A stretch of DNA of 64,000 bases from Gymnopus androsaceus JB14. Lineage: Eukaryota; Basidiomycota; Agaricomycetes; Agaricales; Omphalotaceae. This document shows, in pieces, positions 25,298 through 36,425 of this stretch. Made by a program: the position numbers and the translations under genes. Location: contig ML769429.1 in assembly GCA_009733575.1 (NCBI GenBank), positions 62,001-126,000 of the forward strand, read 5' to 3'. The notes under the pieces are model-generated. The model worked only from the letters and a program-made list of their open reading frames with translations, had not been told where the DNA came from and ran no database searches. Position 1 is the stretch's first letter. Each line of letters starts with the position of its first letter.

Positions 25298-27978
25298 TTA
25301 GGTCGCTTCAACTAGACTCGAGTCCTTCATCCTCACCCACAACGCTTCCTATAAGTAGATAAACGAACGTCAGCGCACCCAAGAATCTGAGAGGGAGCCA
25401 AGTTTAAAAGTTACCTTCACGCTCATCGTCAAATGTGACGTGTGCAAAACCTTATCACGTCCCTTGGTCGTGCCAGGCGAAGGTCTCCATTCTGCAGGAG
25501 GCTTGGATGACTCGGGTTGTACATCCCAGGCCATCTGCAAGTTGGTAAATGACTGCAAAAGCTTGATGAGGAAGTACGACGTTTCATTATACGCAAACTG
25601 AACACAAAAAAACAAGTCAATCATAACACGCGCCTGAAGGGTTGATTTGAATGGGGTTACCTGTTGACCCAAACATATCTCGAGGCCAGCGTTGAACGGG
25701 AGGAAAATGAATGGGTTGGGAGTCAAGTACTTGTGTAGCCGTTCGTCAAGGAAGCGATCAGGGTCGAATTCCAATGCTACAATACGAGCATGTCAGAGGA
25801 ACATTCATTGAAACGCATGGCGAGTAGCAGATATCTACCATCTGGTCCCCAAAGGTCCTCTCGGCGATGCATTAAAAACACACTGTACAGGCACCTAAAG
25901 TGAATATAACAAATCAGATAACAACATACAGAAGTCAAGAGTCAATGTCTTACTTGACACCTGCGGGGATGTAGTATGCTGGCTTGCCATTTTTACCTGG
26001 AAACACGACGGGCACTCTGGTCGTTCTATGATGATATGGTGAGTATGAACAGATCGCGGAAATGGCCAGACTAACCTGCCATTGAAAGGTACTGATGGGT
26101 ACAATCGGAGGGTTTCTATTTCCGTCCAAAGGTCAGAATAGAATGCTCGAATGAAGTGGAAATCCGTACCATTAATGAAGGCGCGGAGATATTTCATCTC
26201 GGGGATGATCTTGTATGTGGGACGAGCGTTGGCACCAACTTTATCCAAAATCTCCTGCCTGAGTTTATCGGTGATATCTGGTCGTTCAGTAAGGACATAG
26301 ATACAAAAGGTGAGGAGAGAGGCGGTCTATGAGGGATATCCAGCAGCGGTTCACGAAAGACAAGATAGCTATCGTACCGTATCCCTTCCTGCGACCAAGA
26401 TGTTAACAAGTTCATCCTTGATGATTTGTTTGTCTATAGAGAAATAATAAGAACATTGCAGCACCGTCTGTGGTCGAAAAACACCTACCTTCCGTGAACT
26501 TGATCAAATGATCCAAAAACGTCTCTCCCTCTCCATCATCCCCAGCTTTCTCCGTAGCTGCCATTGCCAGATGCTGGTTCTGCCTTTCCGTCAGGATCGG
26601 ATTCACAAACGCATCCACCTGTTCACGATGTGGTAGTACTTTATCCGACCAAAACTCCATTAGAGGCCACATCTGCCCGAATCTTGCTCGGAACGCGGTT
26701 TGGATTTGACCTTGCATGAACGCGCGGACAAAGACATTCGAAGGGTGGTTCAAGATCGACGGATCTTTGGCGAGCGGTGAACCTTCTGGGTAAGGCAAGT
26801 TGGCTCCAAGAGATCCGACGCTTTTGCCGAACAGGAATTCGGTTGCAGAGTCGAGGGTGAAACGAGCCACAGCGTCCTATACCGTTAATGCGTAAGAAAG
26901 TCTAATATGCCATTAATGAAGCTTGGAATTTCAACCTGGAAATCAATCGGATATCCTTGGGCCAAACGAGCCTTGATAACAGAAATAGTATCCTCAGCAT
27001 GGCGTTCAAAGTTGTCAAAGTCGCTGATTCTGTTTTTAGTGAAGAACGGGCGGGTCATATTCCGATGAAACCTGGACGGAACAAACGATGAGCATAAGGG
27101 CTAGGACATGAAATGCATGCAGAAGGCCTTACTTCCATCTTTCATCTGACAGTCGGATTGGGGTGTTAGCACTGAGGAAGCTTAATACAGCTAGAGACAA
27201 ACCATCCGAATTAAATACGCCTAGGCCTGTAGAGGGTAAACCGATTAGCAGCGTTCTCAATCCGTTCATGAAAGAGCTAATTCACCAAGCAAAGAATGCA
27301 TGACGTCGAAAGCCAAAGCGCCTGAGGGCAGTATACTTGAGCATTGTTCATTGAAGCATAAACTGTAAATCTCCACCTTTTTCGAAGTGATCAAATTGTG
27401 TGGCCAGGATAGCCTTCAGCAAACGTTAAACTTTGAGGAACAACTAGTCGAAGGTATCGCGTTACTTTGATATGATCAGGTTCTACCGTCATTACCTAGT
27501 ATCCGATTAATGAGTAAACCCAACATTGGAATATCCAAGGACTTACACGACCTTCCCCATAGATATTCATTCGAAAAGTGTACCCATATTGCTTGATCCA
27601 GTCGGTAAAGCAATCACCTACAGGCAGAAAGTCAGCGCTTGCCGTGTTTCGAAATAAGGGCACTGTACCGGTGTAGCCGCTACGGAAACTGCTGACAATT
27701 GCAGAAACCGTGTCATAGCTGCTCCCCGTCACTAATGGAGGTTCCACGGCGCCCAGCTCTAACGCTCGCCGAGAATTTAGAATGTTCGTGAACCATGACC
27801 GCACTAGCAAGTATACAGGTCGAGCAAAGAATGCTCCGAGAAGGTATATCCATGCTGAATACGTCGAAAACACGGGCTTTGGTCCATTGAGAATGTTCAG
27901 AGCTCCATAGACTGCGAGAACTGAAAGAATTTGAGGAAGAATGAGACGGAAAAGATACGCTAGTCCTGGAGGCGCCAT
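25298..27978 (-). CDS. Cytochrome P450, CYP63-like, with altered heme-loop residue
   Basis: Many-exon gene from [18 protein letters not shown] (hydrophobic ER anchor, two membrane segments in the first 75 residues) to VEAT and stop at 25298-25300. Family landmarks in order: [38 protein letters not shown]-helix [16 protein letters not shown]-helix [32 protein letters not shown], and the Cys-loop [12 protein letters not shown]. The usual consensus is FxxGxRxCxG. Here the Arg is Glu (GAG) and the preceding Pro is Leu. The other two copies in this window read [10 protein letters not shown] and [10 protein letters not shown]. The Arg contacts a heme propionate, so activity may be lost or changed. 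CYP63 members hydroxylate alkyl or xenobiotic substrates at the ER membrane with a reductase. Family naming is by resemblance; exon borders around 27160-27480 are uncertain. Confidence 0.8.
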
Positions 27979-29149
27979 GATAGATGTAGGTTCAAGTAGA
28001 GCTTATTGAAAGCGTTTATCGATGGTGGAAGAGAACAAGGTTTTTATATATAAGTGGCGTTCGTGAGACATTGGTGAAGAGAATCGTATGCGCATGACCT
28101 CGGGATTCGGGCAAGGCGTAGCGGCCGGTGTACTCTTAACTCTATTTGACAACTATTTGATACTTCTCAAAGATTTCTCGGATATGCGGGAGATTTTATC
28201 AACAACGATACTCTAGTTTTAGAACGCATTAAACCTGGCTCACAATTGGCTAGCCTACACGTCTATCGCTTGCAATTGCCGTTCGCCAAGTGAAAAGCAG
28301 GCCAAAGCGATGTCTCCGAATTTTTTTTCGTGTGTATGTAAAGAGGTTCGGACACGGAACGGATATTCGGGATATCCGACGGTACGATGACAGTAGCCTA
28401 GTTTTATTCCGATTGTATTATTCTGCGGATAAATGTGAGCTCTAATACAGTCAAGTACCATCACAAAGCGCGCCATGACACACCTCATGTAGAATCAGTA
28501 CTAGGTGGATCATAGAAAGCTACTAAGAACACGTAGAGGGACTCTGGTTGTCTGTACGCTCTTCCGCCGGTAAAATCGTTAACAGTGGGATTTGTGTGAG
28601 TTTCTTGGGGTACCTGGTATCATATATTTCTAACAATTTAAGAAATGAAGCTCACTTCGCTGAATCCTACCGCTAGGGGCCTGACAAAAGTGCAAGTAGT
28701 AAGCGTAAAAAATTCCGAGTTGACATCGCACCAGACTAAGGAATGCCAACCGCACCTTGGACAAAGGGTATCCACGTTAAGGCCTTTGACTGAGTCCTGT
28801 GTTGATCTTCTTTTGAATCGAAGCTCGGATTCCAGCACTTATTTTGCCACTTCCTCCCTCATTTTCCAACTCCAATTGATTCGACAAATCAAGCACAGCG
28901 CTATGCAATATATCTAGGTTGGGTATGTCTTCGTCTCGAGGACCGACAAGAGTCTTGTTAGATGTGGTCTGATGTGGTAGAAACCACTAACAGTCCCAAG
29001 ACTGGTGTTGGAGAATTCGACTTGGAGCTATTTTGATTTGAAGCCAATCTGAAGCATCAAGGCCCTCAAACTGTGGATTACTGGAGTCATTTTCGGCCAC
29101 ATTCAAGGTATGGCATGCACAGTTGCGCGAGAGCGTGGACGAGTCGTTG
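27979..29149. other. Intergenic, no supported gene
   Basis: Upstream region of the first P450. A stretch near 28640-28760 resembles sequence near 33940-34260 (both contain GAGTTGACATCGCACC), which suggests an old duplicated non-coding segment. No gene is supported. Confidence 0.4.
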
Positions 29150-29300
29150 ACACAGGAAGCAAGCTACCGTAAGCCCGCCGGACTTCCGGTGAAATTACGA
29201 TAAACAAGCGCTAAGACGGTGAAATTACGTTATGGCTGGCGTTAGTTTATAGTAAGTTCACGGTAAGCCTGGCGAACTTACGGTAACTTGCTTCCTGTGT
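29150..29300. mobile_element. 151-bp fold-back (MITE-like) element
   Basis: The ends are inverted repeats: the left end starts ACACAGGAAGCAAG followed by TACCGTAAG; the right end is the reverse complement (CTTACGGTAACTTGCTTCC, then TGTGT). The similarity continues imperfectly toward the centre, so the whole unit can fold into a hairpin. No coding capacity. I could not identify a clear target-site duplication. Confidence 0.65.
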
Positions 29301-31071
29301 GACTGGATCGTCGCGGTTGAGCATTACGATCATTGGTTCACGTGCGAGCTAAATCACATGATGGCGACTCACCGTTCTTCTTAGGCCCTATTCGTCGCAG
29401 TTATTATGGGTTACTTATTCAACTGAAAATCCCGCGTATTTGGCATCACCCTTCCAGACAGCTTTATCAAAGCGAGTCTAGATTACAACGACAGGGATCC
29501 TGATGATGGTCCGGATGTCGACGTGACTATTTATTGGGTTGCGGAATTTGTCTGTCCAGCGACTCTTGCATTCGTGGACACCAAGTATGGCAACGGTCCA
29601 TGCGTCGTGCTTGCCACTGATGAGGAACGTGCCAAGTGGTTTCAATCCGAGAACTCTAAACTGTTGAAGGAGGTGCAGGATGTGTTAGGCTTGGTCAGAG
29701 ATCCTCACTGGTATAGGCGTACATGATATCTTTACTTGGTATGCCATGTGTTTTCTGTGTAATGACTTCTGTTTGTACCAGGCGACTGAATATCTTATAG
29801 TAAGCCGATTTCAAATCCTACAATCGGTCCTTCTTATGCCTCTATCCCATCTTCTATCACCCACTTTCAACGTTGAACTGTCTACTCTAAAATCAATTAT
29901 CAGTCGCGGTTTGTTTTATATTCTAGGCGCAATCTACTACCGAACCCATCTTCCTGGATCCTGCTTTACACTCCCGCGAGGATTGTATACACGATCGGCT
30001 CAGGGAGCGTTTCGCGAATGCTTATGCTCTCTACTTGCAACCACCGCGATCTCTGCATCTCCTCATCATCATGCTGTATATACGCGCTGTTGCGCTGGAA
30101 CGGATCGTACAAAGGACGTCTCCAGCCTCCTACGCAATCCCTCCAGAATATGCTCCATGTTCCTTGACTCTCAGCATAAAAGAGATTGGATCGAAGTATG
30201 TGGAGCTTGCAGAAGAGAGTGCATCCGAGGACTTGGCCAAAAGTCCTATGACTCCATTCAGCGCAAACTTCAATTTCACGTCCATCTTCTCAAGGCAGTG
30301 TATGTATCCAGCCAGTTGAATTATCTCAGACTTTCATCCGTACGACCCAGCGCTTCTCCTTATACTTCTGGTACAATGCGAACGATGTCATGATCGCCAT
30401 ATTGATAACGATTCTTCCTCACGTAGCAGAAAAAATCAATATTCAACGCTATTCAACCTAGCACATGCTCCATTGCACCGACCGACAGTGCTGGGATTCG
30501 AGAATCAAAAGAAGCAAAAATCAATTCTCTTGATACAATTCACCTTGATCTTAAAGCAGTGTACTACACCATGTTTCCCTCGCGCTGCTCCAATATCGAT
30601 TTCGCGTTCAACTTCATTCATAATATGGCTCCCGTCACTGGAGCATATCTATATGTCAAACGGTGAGCCCTGATAAACCATGGCCCGGATGTGCACCTCA
30701 GACCTCATGCTTCGGAGTTTATGGAGGTAACAGCGGGCCTAGGAGATAATGGAATCATACCGCTGCGACCACCAACTAGCGCCCTCAAGCCTGAAGGGAC
30801 CACGCATCACTCTTGTTATTCCGATGTGTCTACTGGTATCCTCTCATAACAGCCCTGAAAGCTGGTTCGAACCAGTGCGCGTTCGTGGATGTCTCTCCTA
30901 CTTTGCCGAAGGATGTGCGAGGATTTAAGGTCCAGTATGAGAACCGCTACTTGATCCTGATAGGAAGAAGTTACGACGGGTGCGAGGTCTAAATAGATTC
31001 AATATTCTATTCACACGATGTACTGCGAGTCCGCGGTATTTTAAAAGGCAAGAACTCAGATGAGCTTCATC
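29301..31071. other. Gene-poor region with a coding remnant and duplicated upstream block
   Basis: A plus-strand open segment around 29475-29726 reads YNDRDPDDGPDVDVTIYWVA ... FQSENSKLLKEVQDVLGLVR and stops at 29726. It looks like the tail of a protein, but I do not recognise it and see no start. From roughly 30090 the sequence resembles 35780-36420, the upstream side of the second DUF6534-like gene (shared CCTTGACTCTCAG and GTATGTGGAGCTTG), so the duplication includes upstream DNA. Confidence 0.45.
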
Positions 31072-33153
31072 ATGGCTTCTACCACCCTTGAAAACACCCT
31101 TGGGGCCATTATCCTTGGGGTCCCTCTTGCTATCATGCATGTACTACAACCAAACATATTTCAAGATCTCTAACCGATTTTCTTGCAGGTTCTCTGGTGT
31201 TCTGATTGTAGAATGCATCATGTATTGGAGGTCTGTGAAGCCGGGAGATACCTGGCGGATGTCGTGTATCGTAAGTCTATTCATTGTATCTAACAAGCTG
31301 ATTTTTGAATGCCTTGCCACCCAGGTTTTGTCTTTACTGTGCGTCTTGCCTAATGCCCAAAGTCATAATCCTAATTGATGCAACAGCGTTCTGGACATGT
31401 TCCATTCGAGTGTCCTGATGGCCTCCTCCTGGAAGTGGTTCATTAATGATCATGGCATGAATGCAGACTTTATTCCAATGTCCGTTTGTCTGTCTTTTGT
31501 TGATGCCTGCTGAATGTTTTCTTCACATTAGCCCGATGGCTGTAAGTCTCTTCGTCAATGACGAATTATCTGGCTTACACACCCCAAATTCACGCAGCTT
31601 TCGATCCTGATTGCGGTGAGACTCAAATAATCTGGGATAAGTGATTGCACGATGAGGCTTACCATGCTGCATACGATCAGGGGATATCAATACTAATTGT
31701 ACAGAGGTCCGTTTAACAATTCCTTTGAAGCAAGTTCATCTAATGACTGCATTGCAGCATGTATTTGTGGAGAATTTTTCAATGTAAGTACTTTAACCAT
31801 TTCGTGCTTCTCCAGCCTAAAGATACATTCCAGTCAGCAATCAGAAGTACTGGTTAACTGTGCCCATTGTTAGTCTTTTTCCTCCTGAGGGATACTTAAC
31901 AATACTATTCATTCCTGACATCAAAATCAGATCGTGCTTGTCGTTCTTCGATTCGGTATGTTCAGCTGCTCTTACTCTCTTCCTGCCATGATGCTTACTT
32001 TTTTTTTTTTGGTATATTGAGTCCTAGGCTGCTGTAAGTTACTGTTATGGCTGCGCTGCGCTCTCGATACTTACTTCAAAACTGCAGTGTCCTCTACGCA
32101 CATGATGCAAGTGAAGAGCTTCGAAAAATTCCGGTACAGTCACGGTTCAGTGAGTCTACATTTCCTCATTGCCTTGGTTTTTCCAGAACAGTTTATTAGT
32201 GGATCTTTGGTGCTACTCTCGCGCTCAATTGTGCGGTGGATACCTTGATCACGGTCGTCATGATGGTATGTTCATTTCACTCTGTTCATGTTTCTGTTTT
32301 GGCTCACACTTATCACCGCGTTCTCTCTGCAAGATTATTTTGAGACGAAGTCGGGCACAATCTATCAGGCGAGTCTAACTTAGACCGGACCTCCGTACGC
32401 ATCGCTGATCTTTATATACTGTTCAGTCTAGACGGGGTAATCGATTCGTTGATTCTTTACACGTTCGAAACTGGTTTGGCCACAGTGTGCGTCATGATAC
32501 ATCATACCTACCTAGCATTTGGCTCAAATCGAGTATATTTCAGAATGGCGACGCTGGCGATGTTGATTACAGTGATTTTTCTCGAGTTTGCGATTCCGAA
32601 GTGCCACTAACTGTTCTTTCGTACAGTGGCTAGTCATGCGAGAAAACCTGATCTTTCTGGCTTTGCACTTTATTACTACCAAATGTAAGCTTTGTTTACT
32701 CCTTGCTTGCTGATTCTAACTTGTTTGGATAATCCCTTAGTGTACGCAAACTCCATCGTAACCATGTATGTCTCTTCTTTCTTCGACTTTCGAGAAATCA
32801 CCCACACAGTAATGCTGCTACATTTAATCAGGCTCAATTACCGTCCCTCCCTTCGTGAGCGAGCAGCAAAGACTATGTCTAGATCCATCGATGTAATCGA
32901 CCTGGATAATCTCAAACTGAAGCGCAATACATCCGGCCAGCGCTGGAGCAGGTTTAACTATTTCGACAATACTAGGAATCAAATGCATGCTTCCTCTAAT
33001 GATAGCGTAGTGCCGGTGGAGGTGAATGTTACGAAGATGATGCAGATGCACGTCGAAGACATTACGGACAGGCCTGCGCACAGTGGTAATTCAAAGGCAA
33101 CGCCGACGGGCTTGCTGAATAGTGAAAGATTCGAAGATCAAAATCAAGTGTAG
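31072..33153 (+). CDS. DUF6534-like multi-pass membrane protein, copy A
   Basis: Starts MASTTLENTLGAIILGVPLA and is spliced from about twelve small exons. It then runs FSGVLIVECIMYWRSVKPGD, VLDMFHSSVLMASSWKW, YLWRIFQ, KYWLTVPI, SFEKFRYSH, FETGLATV, WLVMRENLIFLALHF, LYANSIVTMLNYRPSLRER and a polar tail to stop at 33153. The order of hydrophobic segments and the final YANS.V.MLN.R match the fungal DUF6534 family: seven-helix proteins of unknown function, very numerous in mushrooms. The donor of intron 1 reads GCATGT at 31137 where copy B reads GTATGT; only the GC site keeps the frame, so this copy either uses a GC-AG intron or is splicing-impaired. The 3' exon is 70-80 percent alike to copy B by eye. 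No function can be assigned. Confidence 0.68.
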
Positions 33154-34643
33154 AAGTTGTATATATATATATGTACTTATAGATTGCTGCTAAAGTTTCT
33201 CACTTTACAACGTTTCTCAGCACTGTCTTGGATGGAAAAAACGAAGATTCGCCCTCCTTGCGCGCACTCTTTGTCTGTGACAGTAGCCAGCAGTGAAGAA
33301 CAGAACATATATCGTTCACAGAGACGCGGGCGTGGTAAGAGTGAAAAAGAGCCAGTAGCCGGTAGTGTAGCTTTAAGGAAGGTCTTTTCGCGTCTGCGCG
33401 GCAGCCCATCTGAAATCGTGATACCAGCCTTTTTAACTTCGATTTATCTCTGAAAAATTACTCGGATATCTCTATGTTTCTATCTTATCAAGCATCATTC
33501 ATGAAGAAGAAATCAGTTTTTGTGCAATAATAAATAGAACTTATGAAGAGAAAAACAGCTTGTAGTTACAAGTACACTACCATGATAGTACCATCACTAA
33601 CTTCCTGAACCAAGAGGACTCAAGTGGAACATACCCAGCACGCTATCGTTCGTCGTTCGCCCAGCTGCTCTTTTCGGGTGTGAATTTTTGCTGTAGTCTA
33701 CTTACAAAAGAGCTCACGCAAAGGAACATGCATAGTAGTAGTATCATACAACGAAAATTCGGGAACCCAGTGACGGTACGATGACACCAACCTGTTGACC
33801 GAGAACATGAAACTCTGCAGAGAGAATTAAGCTCTATTCTATGGCACACTTAACATAGGACGGGTCTTAGTGGAGAGCTGAAAGAAAGTAAGCACGCGTA
33901 AAGGGATGGTTGACCGTGCCTGTAATCATAGAGTTCTGAAAATGAAGCTCAGCTCAGCTTCGCCGAATCATACTACTTGACCTGTCATTTATAAGATCAT
34001 AAATGTAAAAATGTATGCATTCCCGTATGTAGAGCTCATGTATGTTTCAAGTAGTTTGGCACCTGTGGTGGGACAACGATCTACAGCAGCGTCTCCATAT
34101 TGAGGCAGCTGTGAGCTCGTCGTTGTTTTGCTCCAGGTGTCCCGGAGACGAAAGTGCTAATGCCGCACTGGGATAATCTCCGGACGATCCGGCGTTCAGC
34201 ACTTGGACCATGCCGTGTAATAAAACCTTGCTTCCTTCCTTCCCGAGTTGACATCGCACCGGGGCAGGGACACTGATACTCTGGTCACTGCGTTATTAGT
34301 ACCACATCCTCTATGAATTGCAACCAGTGCCAACCTCGACCTTCTTGCATCTCCTCGGCATGATGTGGAATACACGCAGTTTCCTAGCAAGATATTGTCC
34401 CGGGTAGCCATGGATGACTTGGCATTGGTTCGGAAAACACGGTAAGCCAAGTCAATGCTATCCTCATACCGGTTCGGAACATTGCAAAGCATCCCGGTTC
34501 CTCGACTACATGAGAACAGGAACGGGAGTGAACGCGGAAGCTCAATGATGATCGATGCGCGAAAGCAATGCGCCCCCGGCTAGCGCTTGATGTTCTTAAA
34601 GCAACCATCACTCATTCTTTAACTTCCATCTCCCGCTTTCCAA
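33154..34643. other. Intergenic, no supported gene
   Basis: Between DUF6534-like copy A and the Sec9-like fragment. A TA repeat lies at 33162-33171. Several short open frames are present but none is supported. The stretch 33940-34260 shares motifs with 28640-28760. Confidence 0.4.
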
Positions 34644-35168
34644 ATGTACTGGCGTAAAAACAATCCTTCTATCCCCCCAGTCGAATCTGCTGGTCAGATT
34701 CCCGCTAATAGTTCTTCCTCTCGACCGTATACCAGCAATAGTTCTTCACCTCGACCCGGACTGCCCTCAGCACCCAATGCCAGCAGATCATCTTCAAACT
34801 TTTCGGTCAACAATGCTCCTACCTCTGTCAATGTCAGAGAGAACTACAGCCGGAGCAGAGGCGTGGGAGACGTTTATTCTCGTGGAGGAGCAGATGTAGA
34901 GCAGGACCGAAGTGAGCTGTTTTCAGGGTACAATGCCGAAAAAGCAGGCTCAGGTCGTTTCTTCGATGGTCCCCAAGGAATTTTTAGAGACCCTGCTCCT
35001 GGTGAAGAAAATGACGACGATATTGAGGTCTGTAAAATTTAACTTTCACTCTGTATACTTATTCAGCGTTCACAGCAAACACCTTTCGTCAAGTCTGTCA
35101 ATTCCTCACGCAATGCTCTCCGCCTAGTGTTGTTGGCGATGGCGATTTATCTTGCCATTTGCCTTTAG
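34644..35168 (+). pseudogene. Truncated Sec9 / SNAP-25-type t-SNARE N-terminus
   Basis: Two exons. The first starts MYWRKNNPSIPPVES and is Ser/Pro/Asn-rich. It contains the Sec9 N-terminal signature GVGDVYSRGGADVEQDRSEL, then FSGYNAEK and an acidic GEENDDDIE. After an intron (about 35028-35066) the frame reads RSQQTPFVKSVNSSRNALRL, where a full Sec9 would enter its first SNARE helix (AREAEET...). Here instead it ends LVLLAMAIYLAICL and TAG at 35166-35168. Sec9/SNAP-25 proteins supply two SNARE helices to plasma-membrane fusion complexes; this copy has none. It is therefore a partial duplicate, not a working SNARE. The hydrophobic last 14 residues could be chance translation or a short tail anchor. 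It sits between the two DUF6534-like copies on the same strand. Confidence 0.72.
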
Positions 35169-36425
35169 CGCCATGGCACTCAGTAATATAGCAAAATGGA
35201 TAGGGGAGGGGAAAGGCCCAGCGATAAGCGGCTGTTTTAGAAGCGATGTGTGAGCTTAAGATAGTTGAACAATAGCTCCAACTCGCGGTTTTCATTGTTG
35301 TCCGAAATGTGGAGTTCAGCTTTGTATTTTTCGCCTATTAGTCAAATTGTCATTCATTTCTCTTCCAACATAACTAGAATTCTTGGCCTCTTCTAAGTGC
35401 GCAACATACATGTGTGTCTCGATGAGCTTGAGAACAGGACGGTGATTTAATAGGTACAATTCACGTGGTATATTTGGGCCACTAGAAATAGCGCCCAGCA
35501 CCCTCGCCAGGCTCGGTTTGCCAGGCTCGGTTCGCCATTCAGGTAAATAAACTATGCTTGTTCTAATTGTATCTATTTTAACATCTGCAATTGTACACAG
35601 AACGACTGGCAAACACAGAGCAACATCTGGACGTTTTCAAAGGCCATTCAATTCGCGCGGATGACAAGACATTCTACAGACAAAGAATTTGAAGCAGCTT
35701 GACCACAGGCTGGTAGTTTAATTCGCAAGAAATCATAACCAGGCTTAAGTTTGTGGAATGCTCCAGAGCCCAACCTTCTTTTGACCTCCTACGCAAGCCA
35801 TATACGGAGTATGCTCCACAGGTCCCTTGACTCTCAGAGAGAAAAGAAATATTGGGAACCGAAACTATTAGGAGTATGTTGGGAGTATGTGGAGCTTGAA
35901 AAAGGAATCCAAGAATAGCTTGGAGAATCCTATGCCTAGCGCTTTGGTACGTTTACTTTAATTTCACGACAGTCTCTCATTTGTCCCAGTTGTCAGTGTA
36001 TGTCAGTGGTCACAATCCAGTCGATTCCATTATCTCAGCCTTTAACAACCGTAGTCTTTGGCTAGTGCAACATATGCAAAACGATGTCATCACCGTAAGT
36101 ATCGGCAAAACCTTCATCCTCCGGTAGCACTGCGTCGACCGATGCTGGGATTCGAGGTTCATAAGAGGCAAGAATCAAATCTATGCATCTTGATCCCAGA
36201 TACACATATACCCAGCGTATAGCGCCACCCCCGCACTTCTCCTATATCTGAATCAGTTTCGTATTCAACTTCTTTGATATCATGGCTCCCGTCACTGACT
36301 CCTTGATTTAACTGTAAGACTACTCAGAGATTCCTGTGCGTCACGCGACGTCGACAGCCATGACGATATTTTCGATATTTTAAAAGCAAGCTTGAGGGAA
36401 GGCAACAGCTCGGAAGAGCTTCGCC
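35169..36425. other. Intergenic, includes duplicated upstream block of copy B
   Basis: From about 35780 to 36425 the sequence is similar to 30090-31071, upstream of DUF6534-like copy A. The rest shows no supported gene. Confidence 0.45.
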
